The notes beneath the pieces are model-generated. The model ran no database searches. It had not been told where the DNA came from and saw only the letters and a list, made by a program, of their open reading frames with translations. 64,000 nucleotides of DNA from Incurvaria masculella (Eukaryota; Arthropoda; Insecta; Lepidoptera; Incurvariidae). The stretch spans positions 8,165,595 to 8,229,594 of the forward strand of contig OX335644.1 of the NCBI GenBank assembly GCA_946894095.1, in the 5' to 3' direction. The stretch's first letter is position 1; the number at the start of each line of letters is the position of its first letter. Positions 1 through 12,063 of the stretch are shown here, piece after piece. The position numbers were made by a program, and so were the translations under genes.

Positions 1-167
1 TAGAATCATTAACTTTTTCATCAATCGAATTCATATCCATATGCATTGTTTTTTTTTATATATTTGAGATTCATATCTGGCATTAGCATTAGTGGATGAC
101 CTACTTTATGATTCAGTATTCCAATGTAAAAATAAAATGTATCCGCTGTACGTAATTGTTACACATT

Positions 168-451
168 TTATGGCCACCGCTTCCGAATGGCTTCCGGTGA
201 TTTGAACTTGAAACTGAACAAGCGTGACGGAAGAGAAAGGCCTAAAATCATACCCAATGTCGTGGCCATAAGCGCAACAATGGCTGTATAGAAAGCGGCG
301 GCAAACCCATTACCATTGATACACTCATATTGTCCGGACGATGCAATGAATGCACACATTAGGTTTGTTCGAGCAGAGACAGTTATACTCTGTCCTATAC
401 TTTCCATTACAGGACAGCATCTGGCGAAACAGCTTGGAACAATCCTCCAGC
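168..451 (-). CDS. Candidate terminal exon with a membrane-spanning segment
   Basis: On the minus strand a TTTTCGCGTTTAG acceptor-like site precedes an open frame of about 94 codons ending at a TAA at 168. The peptide has four cysteines in its first half, then a hydrophobic run (FAAAFYTAIVALMATTLGM) long enough to cross a membrane, and a short basic tail ending RKRWP. I recognise no family. No minus-strand polyadenylation signal is seen in the first 167 bases, and an open frame of this length can arise by chance, so this is weak. Confidence 0.18.
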
Positions 452-563
452 CTAAACGCGAAAACAAAAAATGCGTAAAGAGGTCACTTTGACATTTCAC
501 ACACAACAATGTTTCTCACAAGACAAACGCATATAACCATCAAATTTGTATTTATTAATTAAA

Positions 564-894
564 AACGGGCCAAGTGCGAGTCGGACTCGCACACGAAGGG
601 TTCCGTATCATCGTACAAGATTTAACACAAACAAATCATGTTTTTGTATGGGACCTCCCTTTAATTTTTATAATTTTTTTATTTTACCTATTTGTTGTTA
701 TAGCGGCAAAATAAATAAATACTCTGTGAAAATTTCAGCTGCCTACCTATTACGGTTCATGAGATACAGCCCTGTGACAGACGGACGGACGGACGGACGG
801 ACGGACGGACGGACGGACGGACGGACGGACGGACGGACAGCGGAGGCTTAGTAATAGGGTTCCGTTTCACCCTTTGGGTACGGAACCCTAAAAA
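564..894 (+). mobile_element. GACG-microsatellite interspersed repeat, copy 1
   Basis: Begins with the near-palindrome GTGCGAGTCGGACTCGCAC, then AAGGGTTCCGTA, a middle AT-rich part, AATTTCAGCTGCCTACCTA, a (GACG)n run, and ends GGTTCCGT...CCCTTTGGGTACGGAACCCTA, a terminal hairpin. Ten members of this family lie in the window. It is a common type of lepidopteran interspersed repeat; I cannot assign it securely to SINE, Helitron or MITE class. Here the microsatellite has about 14 units. Confidence 0.8.
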
Positions 895-1502
895 CTTGCC
901 TATTTAGAAATCTACGAAATCATACTCGATATTTAGTTGTGGGCGATTTTATTGATAGTTGAGAGCGAAAATGTTCCGATTCTGTGGTTCAGCAATAGCA
1001 GCAGTATGAAGCTCGTTTTTGGGTCAGCGAAAACGTCAAAAGTCATTCTGTCATTCTTGTTATTTTTGGATCTTTCCTGAACAGTATGGATCAACCAGCT
1101 CGAACACAACTAAACAAACCGAACAGCGTGGATTAATATGAATAACGGATAGGACAAATTGTAACGCAATTTGGCGGTGATAAGTGGGTTTAGGGAAAAT
1201 AACATTTTGATAAGCGTTAAATAGCATTGAAATGTGCATTTTCGTAAACAATTAGTGTCTCTCCATGGTTCGAAACCCATGCAACGACGTGCTTATATCG
1301 ATGAATCGAGTATATATAGTTAGTTTAGGCCCAAACACAAACAACAAACCCAAAACGTCGCGACGTTTCAACGTTATCATCATTCAAACTTTCTTTAAAG
1401 CCCCTAGTCTGTATGGGAAGTCGAAGTTCTCTAGAGCTACGTTAAAACATCAAAACCCTAAAATATTTGCTACTTATTCTGTCTGTTAGTCTAGGTTAGG
1501 TA
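895..1502. other. No recognised feature
   Basis: AT-rich DNA with short open frames on both strands and no motif or repeat partner in the window. Confidence 0.5.
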
Positions 1503-1583
1503 GTCTTCTTCAAGCTGTCAAAATCCAATTCGGACTACCGATTTATATTAAAACGCGGTGTCGGCGTAAACGGCAACGTCGAC
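1503..1583 (+). repeat. Family M element fragment
   Basis: TTCAAGCTGTCAAAATCCAA through CGTAAACGGCAACGTCGAC aligns with the internal part of the family M element at 2896-3261. Both ends are missing. Confidence 0.55.
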
Positions 1584-1590
1584 TCGTCGG

Positions 1591-1650
1591 TGTATGTAAA
1601 AGTGGCTACGCTGCCGCTATACTGATGCGTTTCGATCGTCACTACACGTA
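1591..1650 (+). repeat. Family T repeat fragment
   Basis: GGCTACGCTGCCGCTATACTG and GATGCGTTTCGATCG resemble the ends of the GC-rich family T repeats at 9178, 25650 and 47610. Short and diverged. Confidence 0.35.
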
Positions 1651-2044
1651 CTTCTTACTCGTTGGCATATGCTGTCTACTTATGTGTCTGAAATTAGTTG
1701 CAAACGCGTCGTTAACGAGTGTTTAAGTAGTCAGTTAGGTTGCCATTGCGCTTGTGGACAAAAACATTTCTGAATCATCGCCGGCCGTCTATCAGTATGA
1801 GTAAAAACATGTTTACAAAAACAGTTCCGATTGTTAGCACCGGGCGCATCGGTGCATTGATCTGACTAGCCGGTCGGTAATGCACGATACTGTCTAAAGC
1901 ATCTATGAATGAAATATTTGGAACGAGGTCTTAGGCCTATTTTAAAACATGCGTAACGGAATCGAATGTGGAGCAAAGTATGTAAGGCCTTGCTATATTA
2001 TTAAAACGGCAATTTAGTGTACAATGGTGCACAAGTAAAAAAAA

Positions 2045-2320
2045 GGCCACGTGTGAGTCGGACTCGCACACGAATGGTTCCGTACCATCGTAGAAGATTT
2101 TAAAATAAAAAAATCACGTTTTTTGTATAATTTTATTATTCTAAATTTTACCTATTTGTTGTTATAGCGGCAAAATAAATACACACTCTGTGAGTATTTC
2201 AGCTGCCCATCTATTGTGGTTCATGAGACACAGCCCTGTCACACACGGACGGATGGACGGACGGCCGAGGCTTAGTAATAGGGTTACGTTGGCACCTTTT
2301 GGGTACGAAACCCTAAAAAT
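2045..2320 (+). mobile_element. GACG-microsatellite interspersed repeat, copy 2
   Basis: GTGTGAGTCGGACTCGCAC start, AGCTGCCCATCTATTGTGGT middle and GGGTACGAAACCCTA end. The GACG run is short (about 4 units), unlike copies 1 and 6. Confidence 0.75.
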
Positions 2321-2895
2321 CACAAGCGTCGAATTTTCCGAACGGACAAAAACAAACAAAATCGACCCCAAACTTCCACTGGCCACTACCCGGGCCATTG
2401 ATGTTTCCAATTGTTAACTAGGACCATACAACATAGAAAGCCAACCTGAGCTATGTTCGCCATATCGGCTGTGTCCGGACACCGTCGTCGCTTCATACAC
2501 CATCAGCATGGGCGGGGACTGGGGGATCATCGTTCTCAAAGCGCGCGCTACGCCGATAGTATGCGCGGAATTACGCAGCAAAACTGAAATTACACGGCAC
2601 TATGCGGAGCCACAGTCAGCACAATACACTTGCCCGGATTCGCAGGCGGCGAGACAGTGAAAAAAGGTGCTCTTATCACGATGTGTCGCGCGTTTCGACC
2701 GAGACGAAATCCCTATCACAACATCTGCAGCGTCTCTTATCGCGCTATCAGTCACAGTGGTGTGCTTAATCGTGTGGAAATTGCAATAACTACGATGAAT
2801 ATCTGTTTTACACGCGCGCTTCCTAAGAGGGGGACTGAGAAATAATTAAAGGTTGGCACCCGGTGAGTGCGACAAGCTGGCAAACTCGATTCCTT
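2321..2895. other. No recognised gene; moderately GC-rich
   Basis: Contains GCGCGCGCTACGCCGATAGT-like GC-rich spots and short frames only. 1651-2044 is likewise featureless. Confidence 0.45.
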
Positions 2896-3261
2896 GGGTA
2901 CAGAGTGGGCAGTCTGAGTTCTCACCGAAATTGGCGTTTACGGCAAACCGATCGACTGGCGTTTTCTCCAAACTCCATACAAGTTTTTACTAGATATTCT
3001 GTGGTTTTACTCCTTCAAGCTGTCAAAGTCAAACGCGGACTACCGATTTGTATGAAAACGCGGAGTGGACGTAAACGGCAACGTCGACGTATTTACGGCA
3101 ACGTTGAGTAAGCTGTCAAATCAAGCTCGGACTCGCAAATGTTAGTTCGCTTAACGCCCGCTGCGCGCGCTCATCAATTTCTCCATACATTTGAAAACGC
3201 CAGTCGATCGGTTTGCCGTAACGCCAATTTAGGTGACAACTTAGACTACCGGCTCTGGTGA
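2896..3261 (+). mobile_element. MITE, family M, with about 65-bp terminal inverted repeats
   Basis: The left arm (AAATTGGCGTTTACGGCAAA, then CCGATCGACTGGCGTTTT) recurs inverted at the right end (AAAACGCCAGTCGATCGG and onward). The interior has GTAAACGGCAACGTCGAC and no gene. Other members are at 38205-38455, 44168-44281 and 1503-1583. Confidence 0.8.
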
Positions 3262-3413
3262 ATGATTATTTTTTTACCACATCCGTGCATTAGTCTTGTG
3301 ACTTTATTTCTGTGGATGAAGGTGCAAGAATGGAATAAAAGCAAGCACAGAAACTATAAAGATTCATTATAGAGCCGCCTAAAGGGAGGAGAATTAGAGA
3401 GGTAGATTCTGAC

Positions 3414-3453
3414 GACGAATTATCTACACACATTTGTGTGTAGATAATTCGTC
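3414..3453. repeat. Perfect 40-bp palindrome
   Basis: Arms of 19 bp (GACGAATTATCTACACACA and its exact complement) around a 2-base centre. No flanking duplication is seen. Confidence 0.95.
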
Positions 3454-3570
3454 CATTAATGAGTTTTTTATGTTGTATAGCTACACATGAATTGTTTTCG
3501 GATCTTACTTACGGATTATACTCGGAATTACTTGTGCCGTGAGACTTTGCTTCTTACCAAACTGAATGAT

Positions 3571-3816
3571 TATAGGTCAACGGGAAGTACTCTGTAGAGT
3601 TTTGATTTATTTGGGAGTGTCAAAATATGCGGCATAATATATATTTTTTATGTTAAGCGCGGCTTTGATCGCGTCGACTAAGAAGGTTGATTTTTTTAAC
3701 AGCTCCAAAGGGCCATAATTTGATATAAATTCCAACTCAATACTTCCACGCGTTCCTGAGAAAAAAGATTTTGACCATAGATTTTGACAGACAGACAAAC
3801 GAACAACGAAGCTTCC
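3571..3816 (-). repeat. Widespread insect interspersed repeat
   Basis: On the minus strand it reads GCTTCGTTGTTCGTTTGTCT, then CTCAGGAACGCGTGGAAGTA, a part with ATTTTGACACTC, and finally GGTACTTCCCGTTGACCTAT-like sequence. This order of blocks is one I know from many lepidopteran repeats. No protein frame is preserved. Confidence 0.5.
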
Positions 3817-6355
3817 TTTAATGGTTCATTTTTTACTTTTGAGAAATGTTATTAATATTAAATACAGTGTATCCGGAGCGTATAGATGTCAAATACAAAT
3901 CAATATTTGTAGACTGGGTATAGATTCGCGATTCCAACGTGTTCTGGATTACGCCGACACGTTCAATGTGCAGCCACCGTTCTACGGCTTCGTAGTGGCA
4001 CGGTGCAGCGGCGTGACAGGCGGCACTTGCTAGGGATTCTGCCGACCCCAAACCTACATCTGCTCGTGTGTACGCGGAGTATGTACGCATGCACGTATTG
4101 GCTACCCAGCCACGCACGCGCAGTAGCGTCGAAAGCAGATTCCGCTCGGTGTGAACTATTCGAAGAGTACGCAAATGCAATGCAAGGTCAACGAAACCTA
4201 AACAAAACCGCACATGATGAAAAACGGAGCTCGCGGTAGCGGTTCTTGTATTTTTCCTTGTTGATGTAACGGAGCGTACGATACTATTGCCTAAGCGAAA
4301 ATGGGTTAATGTTTAAACCATTTTTATTTGTTGATGGAACATACTTGAATACAGCAGCTGTTGTTGTATTTAAGCGATATAAAATATTTTATTTATATTT
4401 ATCAATGCAGCTAGCCTCTACCGTAAAAAACGACACGACCGCCCAGAAGATGTCACCCTCAGTAGTCCGCGCCGCCCGCCCGCCCTGTCGCAGCTTTCCC
4501 GCGCGCGCCGTAGGCTTGCTTGTATGGAAAACATTTCTATAAATATGACTGTGTCCAAAAATAATAGGACAGTTGGATATTTTTATATTCCGATCTTCGT
4601 TGCAAGCTTGGGGAGTTAACAGATATCGTCTAACACACAATAGCAACCAGATGTGGCTTAATAATATCAAATGTTGGTACCTACATAGTGAGGAGTTGGC
4701 TCCATTATTTTCTGAAAGTTCGACCGATTTAACCTCCCCCCAAGTCTGCCACAGAACTCATACGTCATCGAATTAGGCGGGGCTATGCGTCAGTCACGAC
4801 CAGTCCATCAATAAGTAAGCATGATTACTTTCATATTATCTAGCCACCACCGCTGGCCGATATATGCTGATATCGTTTACTAAGTAGAGAAACAAGAAAA
4901 TGGCATGCTCTAAAATACTAGATCCAAGCTTTACAATACATCTGGCAATATTTCCAGTTGTTAAAATAAAAAAAATACCAATATTCATAAACTAACTAGA
5001 AGAAGATAATGCAATGCAGTATATAGCCCTGTATATTCCAATGCTAAAATGTCCATTGAACAGCGGAAATGTTGGCTTTCCTGCATCCCTACCATGGTAT
5101 AACCAACGATCTCCAAATTGCTTCCTACCCAAATCAAGAACGTTGCATTAAAAGAATGCCGTGTCACCATAATTTTCTGCAAGGGCGGCGTTAAAACAAA
5201 CGCACTATGATAATATTAAAGCACTCCAAAATATATATTTACGATGATAATATTAATCCTATAGAATCAAAGAAACCAAGATATAATTAAAAAATTTTTT
5301 TTTTTTTAAATTTGCACATTAAATAAATCAACTGAACTACGTGTGTGATTTTTCGATAACTTTTCTGATATCCATGATATAAGCCACTAAAGATTTTTAT
5401 GAGAATGTTTAAGGGCGTATGAAATATAGGGCTGATTTTTTATTTTCCTTTTCATGATTGGATAGCTCATTTGAGAAAAAAGACACCAACTAACAGAATG
5501 CCAGCATACACTCAAAATAAATTTTATAGATAAAAGCAATTTCACCAAAGATCCACCGCGTGGCCGGATTTGGGACGAGAAGGCGAATTTAGTTTGTATT
5601 AAACCAAATTCCCGTTTAACTCAAACCCAAAACTCAAAGTGGATTAAAAATTGTTTCAAATCAAATAATAAAAAATCAAGTACACTTAAATTTCTACCAA
5701 TCAATAGATCCTCTAAATCACCAGTTAACGTCTTACCTTGCAACAGTCGTCAACACTTTATTTTGCAAAAAAACTCAAGGAACTCGAAAAGGCCCTTGCT
5801 GACCCACTTTCACTGGCCGATGAATGGAAATGAATTATATAAAGCAACCAGTTGCAGCAAAGTGTGTGTTTTATTGGACAGTAGTGGCAAAACAATGTGC
5901 TTTTGCTTCAATAACGTTAACAGACAATTATTTTGACAAAAACGATTGTGGCCGGGCTTTGGAGGGTGGTAAAGCGCCTCCACCCTAGCACTTGCAGGTG
6001 TTCTGTGAGTTCGTAAGATAAGCCGAATAGTGCGTGCTTCGGTAGTGAGCAACGTCTTATCCATGGACTGCTTGGCTTCAAGCCTTCGCGGTATGATTCT
6101 TCGTGTGTAACTTAAGATAACTCAATCTTGGAAATTACTGAAGTTAAAACGATATTTAGTTACTGAATTGGACAAATATCTGGGATCACCTCAAATGCTT
6201 TAGAACGATACCAAATCGAGACAGATACTGCATCTAGTCAGTATCTATTCTACTCATTTTAAAATGCCATTCCTAATCGTAAATTGTATCCAGTTTTACA
6301 TGATAACTATTCAATAGAACATATTTGAATCCTTGTTTTTAGTGAATGTTATTTT
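3817..6355. other. No recognised gene
   Basis: Mostly AT-rich. A 126-codon minus frame at 3833-4213 has no recognisable domain. A short GC-rich island at 4437-4515 (CGCCGCCCGCCCGCCCTGTC) stands out without other signals. Confidence 0.45.
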
Positions 6356-6420
6356 AAGGGGGAACCAAACGATGAACGTTAAATACAAAATATTATTATC
6401 CGGATTTTGCTGTACGGGAA
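6356..6420 (+). repeat. Repeat fragment shared with 9105-9174 (inverted)
   Basis: AGGGGGAAC-AAACGATGAAC, ACAAAATATT and CCGGATTTTGCTG occur here and, inverted, at 9105-9174 and 13688-13757. Confidence 0.55.
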
Positions 6421-6906
6421 GGATTTACACATTTTTATATATATGCCCAATATTTTTGGGATAGAGGTTGGCGAAAATGTATTTTTTGTTCTTATTTATT
6501 GGGTTTTCAAACGTCAACAGGAAGGTTTCAAGTATTAAGATATCCAACAGGCTCAACAGCGGACGAAAATGTAAAGAGAGATGGAAAAGAAAAAGTTAAA
6601 AAAAAACGACACTAATACGCAGTTTTAATTTTTTTTACTTCATGTGTGCGACAGGTTTTTTTCTGAATTAGAACGTCATATAGAAGGCCCAATAGACACG
6701 CGACGTGTCATGTGAAAGTCGTCATAGAAAATTCCAGCTTGAAAATGTATCGACGAAGGCAGCGGCGCGGTGTGAGAGTGCTGAGTAATAAAGTACCTAC
6801 ATACACCCAGGTAATATGCCAATAGGCTTATTTGACGCCACGTCGATTGGACTTACCTACCTCCGCCACCTCCATTCATCCAGTCAGCGAATGGATTCTC
6901 TCGAGG

Positions 6907-7042
6907 GTCAATCGATTCGAAATAGGTATTCCCTGCCACTGTAGAATTAACGTCTTCAAGTATTGAATACGACAGTCAATCGATTTGAAATAGGTATTCC
7001 CTAGCACTGCAGAATTATCGTATTCAAGTATTGAATACGACA
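6907..7042 (+). repeat. Tandem duplication, 2 x 68 bp
   Basis: Two adjacent units start GTCAATCGATT at 6907 and 6975 and end GTATTGAATACGACA. They differ at about six positions, so the duplication is not very recent. Confidence 0.85.
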
Positions 7043-8940
7043 GTCGTAGAATGGTCGTAGAACTCTGTTCCCCACTGTGAACTGTGATTTTGAGCACGTT
7101 GTATTCACAAACAATCGACTTAGAGTATTTTTCACATACTGTTGATTAGCTTAATCGTCACATGTTAAGATCCTTTCATCAGAATCAATACTAGTACAAG
7201 ATAATCAGCATTTTTGTAATAAAAGCCCTTTAAGTGTCGATTAAACTTGCACTTGGTGAAAACGAGGCTTAGTCTGAAATAACATACATAAAAAAATATG
7301 CATGGTGCCTTAACGTTAGGTCTGATTTAGATATCTAACATCAATGAGATATAACTAGGTGATTTATCATGGATTAACTACTCTTCTGGTTATAGGTATG
7401 CAAAAGGACACAATGTTTGGAAATTCAGCATGGTGGGTATAACATTGTGTCTACACCGAGACCCAGGTTTCGAATGTAATCCGAAATCACACTTCCGCCC
7501 ATATTCACCGCTAATGAGGACTAAACCAACACAACTTAGGAAACCGACCCGAGCAGACACGTCGCAAGGTCGGAAGGCAAATATTTCCAGACCAAATAGG
7601 AAACGAACCGTCATCGGCGGCGGCGGAGGGGGCGGTGGGCGGGGGGCATTATTATGTGAGTTTATGCAACGTTTCATATTACGTCAATCACCCAATTTCA
7701 ATGTCAAGAATGTCGGCAGCGCGACTAATGTTGGGTGTATTGTATGTACATACAAAGTCGAAGTCATTTCTGGTGTGACACTCCCGAAGGTAATTAAACA
7801 TGATTGTGTGCGTGCTGTATACATTATTAAAGTCGGATCGAGCGCGGTCGACCTTACTAGGGCACTAGCGATCGGTGACAAAGCGGCGTGTTTCTAGACG
7901 TCCATATTACAATATGTTCACACCTGATTTTTTTAAAAGAAGACCACATAGGCAGGCAATCAGTTGAGGATGTCATTTATTAAATAATTTAATATTACAT
8001 AATATAATTACTCCAAAGGTGTGTAGGCAGATGTGTCGCCTGCTCACGCAGAGCTCTCAGAACACGGCTCCGAAAGAACCTTCTGTAGATATTTTGTTTG
8101 TTTTAGTGGTTCCGATATAACCGTTTTCCCATTATTTCAAGTACACTTGACTATAGGCGGACCCCGGGCTAGGAAAAGCTTGATTCCAAAAAACGAATTT
8201 GCTGACGACTCGGTGTGTCTCAACCGTTACAGGATAAATTTCCTTTGAGTAGGAAACCAGCGCCATCTAGATTTCAGTGAAGTCCTTTAGATAAGTAAGT
8301 GACAAGGCTAATTCATTCAGTGAGATTAGAACCCCGCAAGCATTATAAAGTTCTTGGGTTAGAGTTCTGCGCAGAGGAATCTGTCAGACAACAAAACATT
8401 TACAAAATCGAATTGCAATGCTTCTAATGTAGATGTCGCTGTTAAGCCTCTAACTGACTATTTTGTACTTTATTAGTTTGTCATTGTAATTCTGTGAAAC
8501 ATACGAACTGATCGAGCAGAATCGGATTGTCGCCGAACGCAACCAAACTGGCGCCATGCTGCGATAGCTACGCCCAATTTAGTTTTTGCTACACACCACA
8601 TTTCGCTATGCCTTGTCTAACGATTGTATTGTTGAAATTAAATTAGAAATAACGAAGCAAAACAATGGTAGCAATTACCGAATAAAAAGCTGTAAGATAT
8701 AACTGCGACCTAGGCTGTCGTGCCACTGTGCACGGCAACTTCGCACACTAGCCCTGTAAATTTTTGTCGTTATTCTTTCGTCACTCATTGGATCTTTACT
8801 ACATATTTCAGTTCATTAGGACGTCGTGTTCCCCTATAGTGCCCCTTTCGTGACAAACACAAACATAATCAGTAAATTTACAAAAACCAGCTCTCCTCTA
8901 TTCTGTTTGTTCAGATGCTCCGATTTAAACCTGGAAATTT
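7043..8940. other. No recognised gene
   Basis: The 155-codon plus frame at 7430-7897 crosses the GGC simple repeat and shows no domain. The rest is AT-rich and unremarkable up to the tandem duplication border. Confidence 0.45.
7608..7650 (+). repeat. GGC/GGG simple repeat
   Basis: A short G-rich run beginning CATCGGCGGCGGCGGAGG. It creates the poly-glycine stretch in a 155-codon frame that I do not regard as a gene. Confidence 0.75.
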
Positions 8941-9104
8941 ATTTTCTTAGAGCTCAGAGCGGTCACCAACCGTGCTTCTTTTAGTGCGCTGAAACGTATA
9001 ATTATCAAAATTTGTCTTGACATTTTTTAAAATTAGAAATGAAAGACTTTTCGTCGTCCAATAGTTATGGGATAAAGGTTGGGAAATAGGAAATGTTTCG
9101 TTCT

Positions 9105-9174
9105 TATATTCAGCAAAATCCGGGCAACAATATTTTGTATGAAAAGTTCATCGTTTAGTTCCCCCTTAATGGCA
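9105..9174 (-). repeat. Repeat fragment shared with 6356-6420 (copy 2 at 13688-13757)
   Basis: Reverse complement of the block described at 6356-6420. Confidence 0.55.
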
Positions 9175-9177
9175 TGC

Positions 9178-9335
9178 TGTGCAGTTTTTACGTGTCTCAC
9201 GTGTCGTTGGAACTCAAGAACATCAAAAGCGAGGGAATTCGTAAGCTATCTGACTGGCCGGCGCTACCGTCAGTGTATGTTATATACCTAAAACGTAGCT
9301 ACGCTGCCTATATACGGATGAGTTTCGGGGAAGGG
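9178..9335 (+). repeat. Family T repeat fragment (copy 2 at 13761-13918)
   Basis: Contains CACGTGTCGTTGGAACTC (the complement of GAGCTCCAACGACACGTG at 47873-47890, one mismatch), GGCCGGCGCTACCGTCAGTG and ATACGGATGAGTTTCG. These blocks recur at 25650-25980 and 47610-48040 in other orientations. Confidence 0.5.
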
Positions 9336-10672
9336 GCATTACAGAGAAGCAGGAAAGTGATTTATTTATCGTGAGTTCCCCGCTCTGCATAAATCTAAAA
9401 CCCCAAAACTCAATTGAAGAGAATGGATTGTGTAATTGGTATTACGTCCCGGATGCGGGATAAACATCTATGGGAGTGAATTTTGATACGCATAGTTCCG
9501 ACCAACACAGAATAAATCAAATAACAACTAGTTTATCGCATCCCTCAGCTCAGCATGGCTCAGCTCAGCTCTATCGCTAACTCAGCACGTAAACAAACAA
9601 ATTACAGTCCAATTGAGAAACTCCTCCTTTTTTGAAGTCGATTATAAAACCGTCAACGTGTTCACGTGCCGGCCACTGCTGGTATTTTGCAATTTCATAC
9701 AAAATTAGCGCTTCAGAATTCTAGCCTTTTCTCAAAAAGTTTCTCAAAAAGAATTTTCGAACAACCGTTAATTGGAGAACAATTAGGGACAAACCGTGTG
9801 TAACCGACAGACACCAGATCCAAACCTCCCTTTTTTCGCTTTTTGCGACGGGACCCTAAAAATGGTTAAATCTTTTTAAGAGCGTGATTTAGGCCAGTTG
9901 TAGCATAATATGTTTTATTACAACGAACAAAGAAAAAAAAGGCCTGGGGAGTAAGTTAAAAGCAATCAGTCTTTTTGAATTAAGTTATTTTTAAGTTTTA
10001 TTAAAGGAAAATTCCCAAAATAAAAGGCGAGCTAGCAAGTTTTACCACTATTACTTTATTAAGGTAAACTATAGATAGGTAGGCAGTACATATTTCGTCA
10101 AAAATTTCAAATACTGTTAAACCTTTTTGATTATTTTTACTTTCGATTGTGCCAAACGGAAACACGTAATCTCAGACGAATCATATAGGTATTAATAGAA
10201 GCATCAAGAGATAAAAATAGTTTCATGTTTCGATTTCCTTATTGAATTCTCGCAGGCGCCATCTATGAAAGGATATGACCACCGTATTACTGACGAATTT
10301 AAAAAAATATTTATGGAAACTTATTTTGAATACAACATTTTTAAAGTTCTCGATTTAAAAAAAGGAACCAATGAAACCAAATAAATCTTCTATAAATATA
10401 TGAAACAGATCTATATTGGTTCCACTGAATAACATTCAAGGCGGCACAGCGTTATTTCCATTACAATGGGCATTTTACTTAATTTTAGATCTATGGAAAA
10501 AGTGGTTCTATATCTATGTGTTTCTATGTTCTATACATACTTACGTTTATTCCATTTGCACAATCAGAGTTTTCTAGTGCGGTCAATACTCACCTGTTTA
10601 TCGTTTAGGTACACTCAACACTCTGTAGGGCTTCCCGTATCGAACTCACCTGAAACAATAGAATGAACACCT

Positions 10673-10837
10673 ATGAGTACTTACGACAAGAAGGACAGAT
10701 CTTACGTACATGAGTTTGTATATCCGCAGTACCTACTCGAGGATGTGGCCTGTTCACCGTTGGCAGTCGCCAAGTACTCGTGGGTAACACTGAAACACCA
10801 GGAAGTGTCCGGCTTCCAACACGATAAGTATGAGTAA
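10673..10837 (+). CDS. Candidate small ORF or first coding exon, 54 aa (copy 1)
   Basis: An ATG at 10673 opens 54 codons to a TAA at 10835-10837; an in-frame TGA lies two codons upstream, so translation would start here. The predicted peptide begins MSTYDKKDRSYVHEF and contains YPQYLLEDV and AKYSWVTLKHQEV. Its mixed composition and good codon spread look more like protein than the simple-sequence ORFs around it, and two antisense frames are open as well, as often happens over GC-richer coding exons. GTATGAGT at 10829 could serve as a splice donor, which would make this a 5-prime exon rather than a complete gene; a possible acceptor (CAATAG) lies just upstream. I recognise no family and assign no function. 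An identical copy is at 15256-15420. Confidence 0.35.
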   Translation: MSTYDKKDRSYVHEFVYPQYLLEDVACSPLAVAKYSWVTLKHQEVSGFQHDKYE

Positions 10838-11029
10838 TTATAGCAATACGCAATAATATATGGACGTTCGATCGAGTTTGAAGAATAAGGATTACATATC
10901 ATCTACGTTCTTGAGCACATTGATCTGGAAATAGATATATTTATTGCTATGACTATAGCGTAGACTATGTACAGCACTAAAATGAAATCATTCAATGGTT
11001 ACGTTTCAGTTTTAATTTGCAAAAAATCA

Positions 11030-11240
11030 TAACGGCATTGACTGCATGTAAAAACACCGCGGAAAGAAAGAGGGGTCACGATTTCTCAGAGCGTGGTAGG
11101 TGTTCGCGGAAGATGAATACAGTCCAATAAGTTGGACGTTAGTCACGGTAGAGTGCAGCCCTGCCGGCGAACAGTCCACTGGCGATAGAGGGAGCCGGGG
11201 TCGTGCGGCCGCGGCACGACGGGCCACTAGTAGTAGATCA
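11030..11240. other. GC-rich island (copy 1; copy 2 at 15613-15823)
   Basis: About 200 bp of high GC, including a NotI-like GCGGCCGC core, next to AT-rich DNA. A 66-codon minus frame is open but shows no domain. It could be untranslated exon or regulatory DNA; nothing decides this. Confidence 0.25.
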
Positions 11241-11689
11241 CAGTCCCGGAGCTGTGGACTTATCCTAGTATTTACATGATAACATTGTTAATATATGTGC
11301 ACATAATTAAAGCTAAATTACCGAACCCGTATCGTATATCAGAAAACCTGCGTTTGGTACTTACTTACTACGTAAGGATTAATTTATTTATTCGCTTGCA
11401 ATCAACGAAACTAGCCAGGCCAGAACCTCTATTTAAAGCATCTAACATCTTACATTTCAGTAATACCTAGTATATGTGTGCACTTAATCAAAGGAAAGCC
11501 ATCTCAAAGGATAAGGATAGGAATATAGTTCCAACAATGTCCTAATTGTGCTTGAAAAATCTTTCAAATCCGGAGCGGCCAACGATACCGCGAAATATCC
11601 GGTGGCTTGGCGCATGCCGCCGCCGTATGCTTTATGGTGGTTTAAAAAAATTTCATAGGTTTAGTGACAGCTCCGAGACTGCTCTGAGC

Positions 11690-11820
11690 CAGTGGGCATG
11701 ACGAGCGAGAGACTATTGTACCGGCCCCGCGGCGTGACGCCGCCGCAGCACGGCGCGGGAGGCGGCGCGGCGGCAGCGAATCTGCACCGCGCTGCCACTA
11801 TCGCGCGAGATCATAGATAA
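11690..11820 (+). other. GC-rich island with short Ala/Gly-rich frame (copy 1)
   Basis: A strongly GC-rich stretch in AT-rich surroundings. A frame from ATG 11698 runs 40 codons to TAA 11818-11820 and encodes an alanine/glycine-rich peptide beginning MTSERLLYRPRGV. A GC-rich 5-prime exon is possible, but the composition alone can keep frames open. Copy 2 is at 16273-16403. Confidence 0.2.
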
Positions 11821-12063
11821 ATGAGAGTAGGGAAAGATTGCTAACGTCATACAAGTGTTGAATATGGATAAAAAAAGTCCACAGATGGCGTTGCAATTAA
11901 ATTCCATAATAAATTAAATACAAACTAATGAATATCAATGATATTTTTTATTAAAATTATATTACTAAATTTATAGTAAATGTAACGTCTTCATCACGCG
12001 CCTTGGCAAAAATTGGAATTAAGCTTAGTTTAATTCCTTGTCCTACACTGGCGGCCGTGCACA

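Noticed and set aside
546..851. Frame ending in repeated TDGR residues, and similar frames at 43108 and 48817
   Set aside because: These are translations of the GACG microsatellite repeat.
3833..4213. 126-codon minus frame as a gene
   Set aside because: No domain, no splice signals of note, and its end overlaps a known type of interspersed repeat nearby.
7430..7897. 155-codon plus-strand open frame with a poly-glycine run
   Set aside because: It does not need an ATG at a sensible place, crosses a GGC simple repeat, has no domain, and overlapping frames on the other strand are open too.
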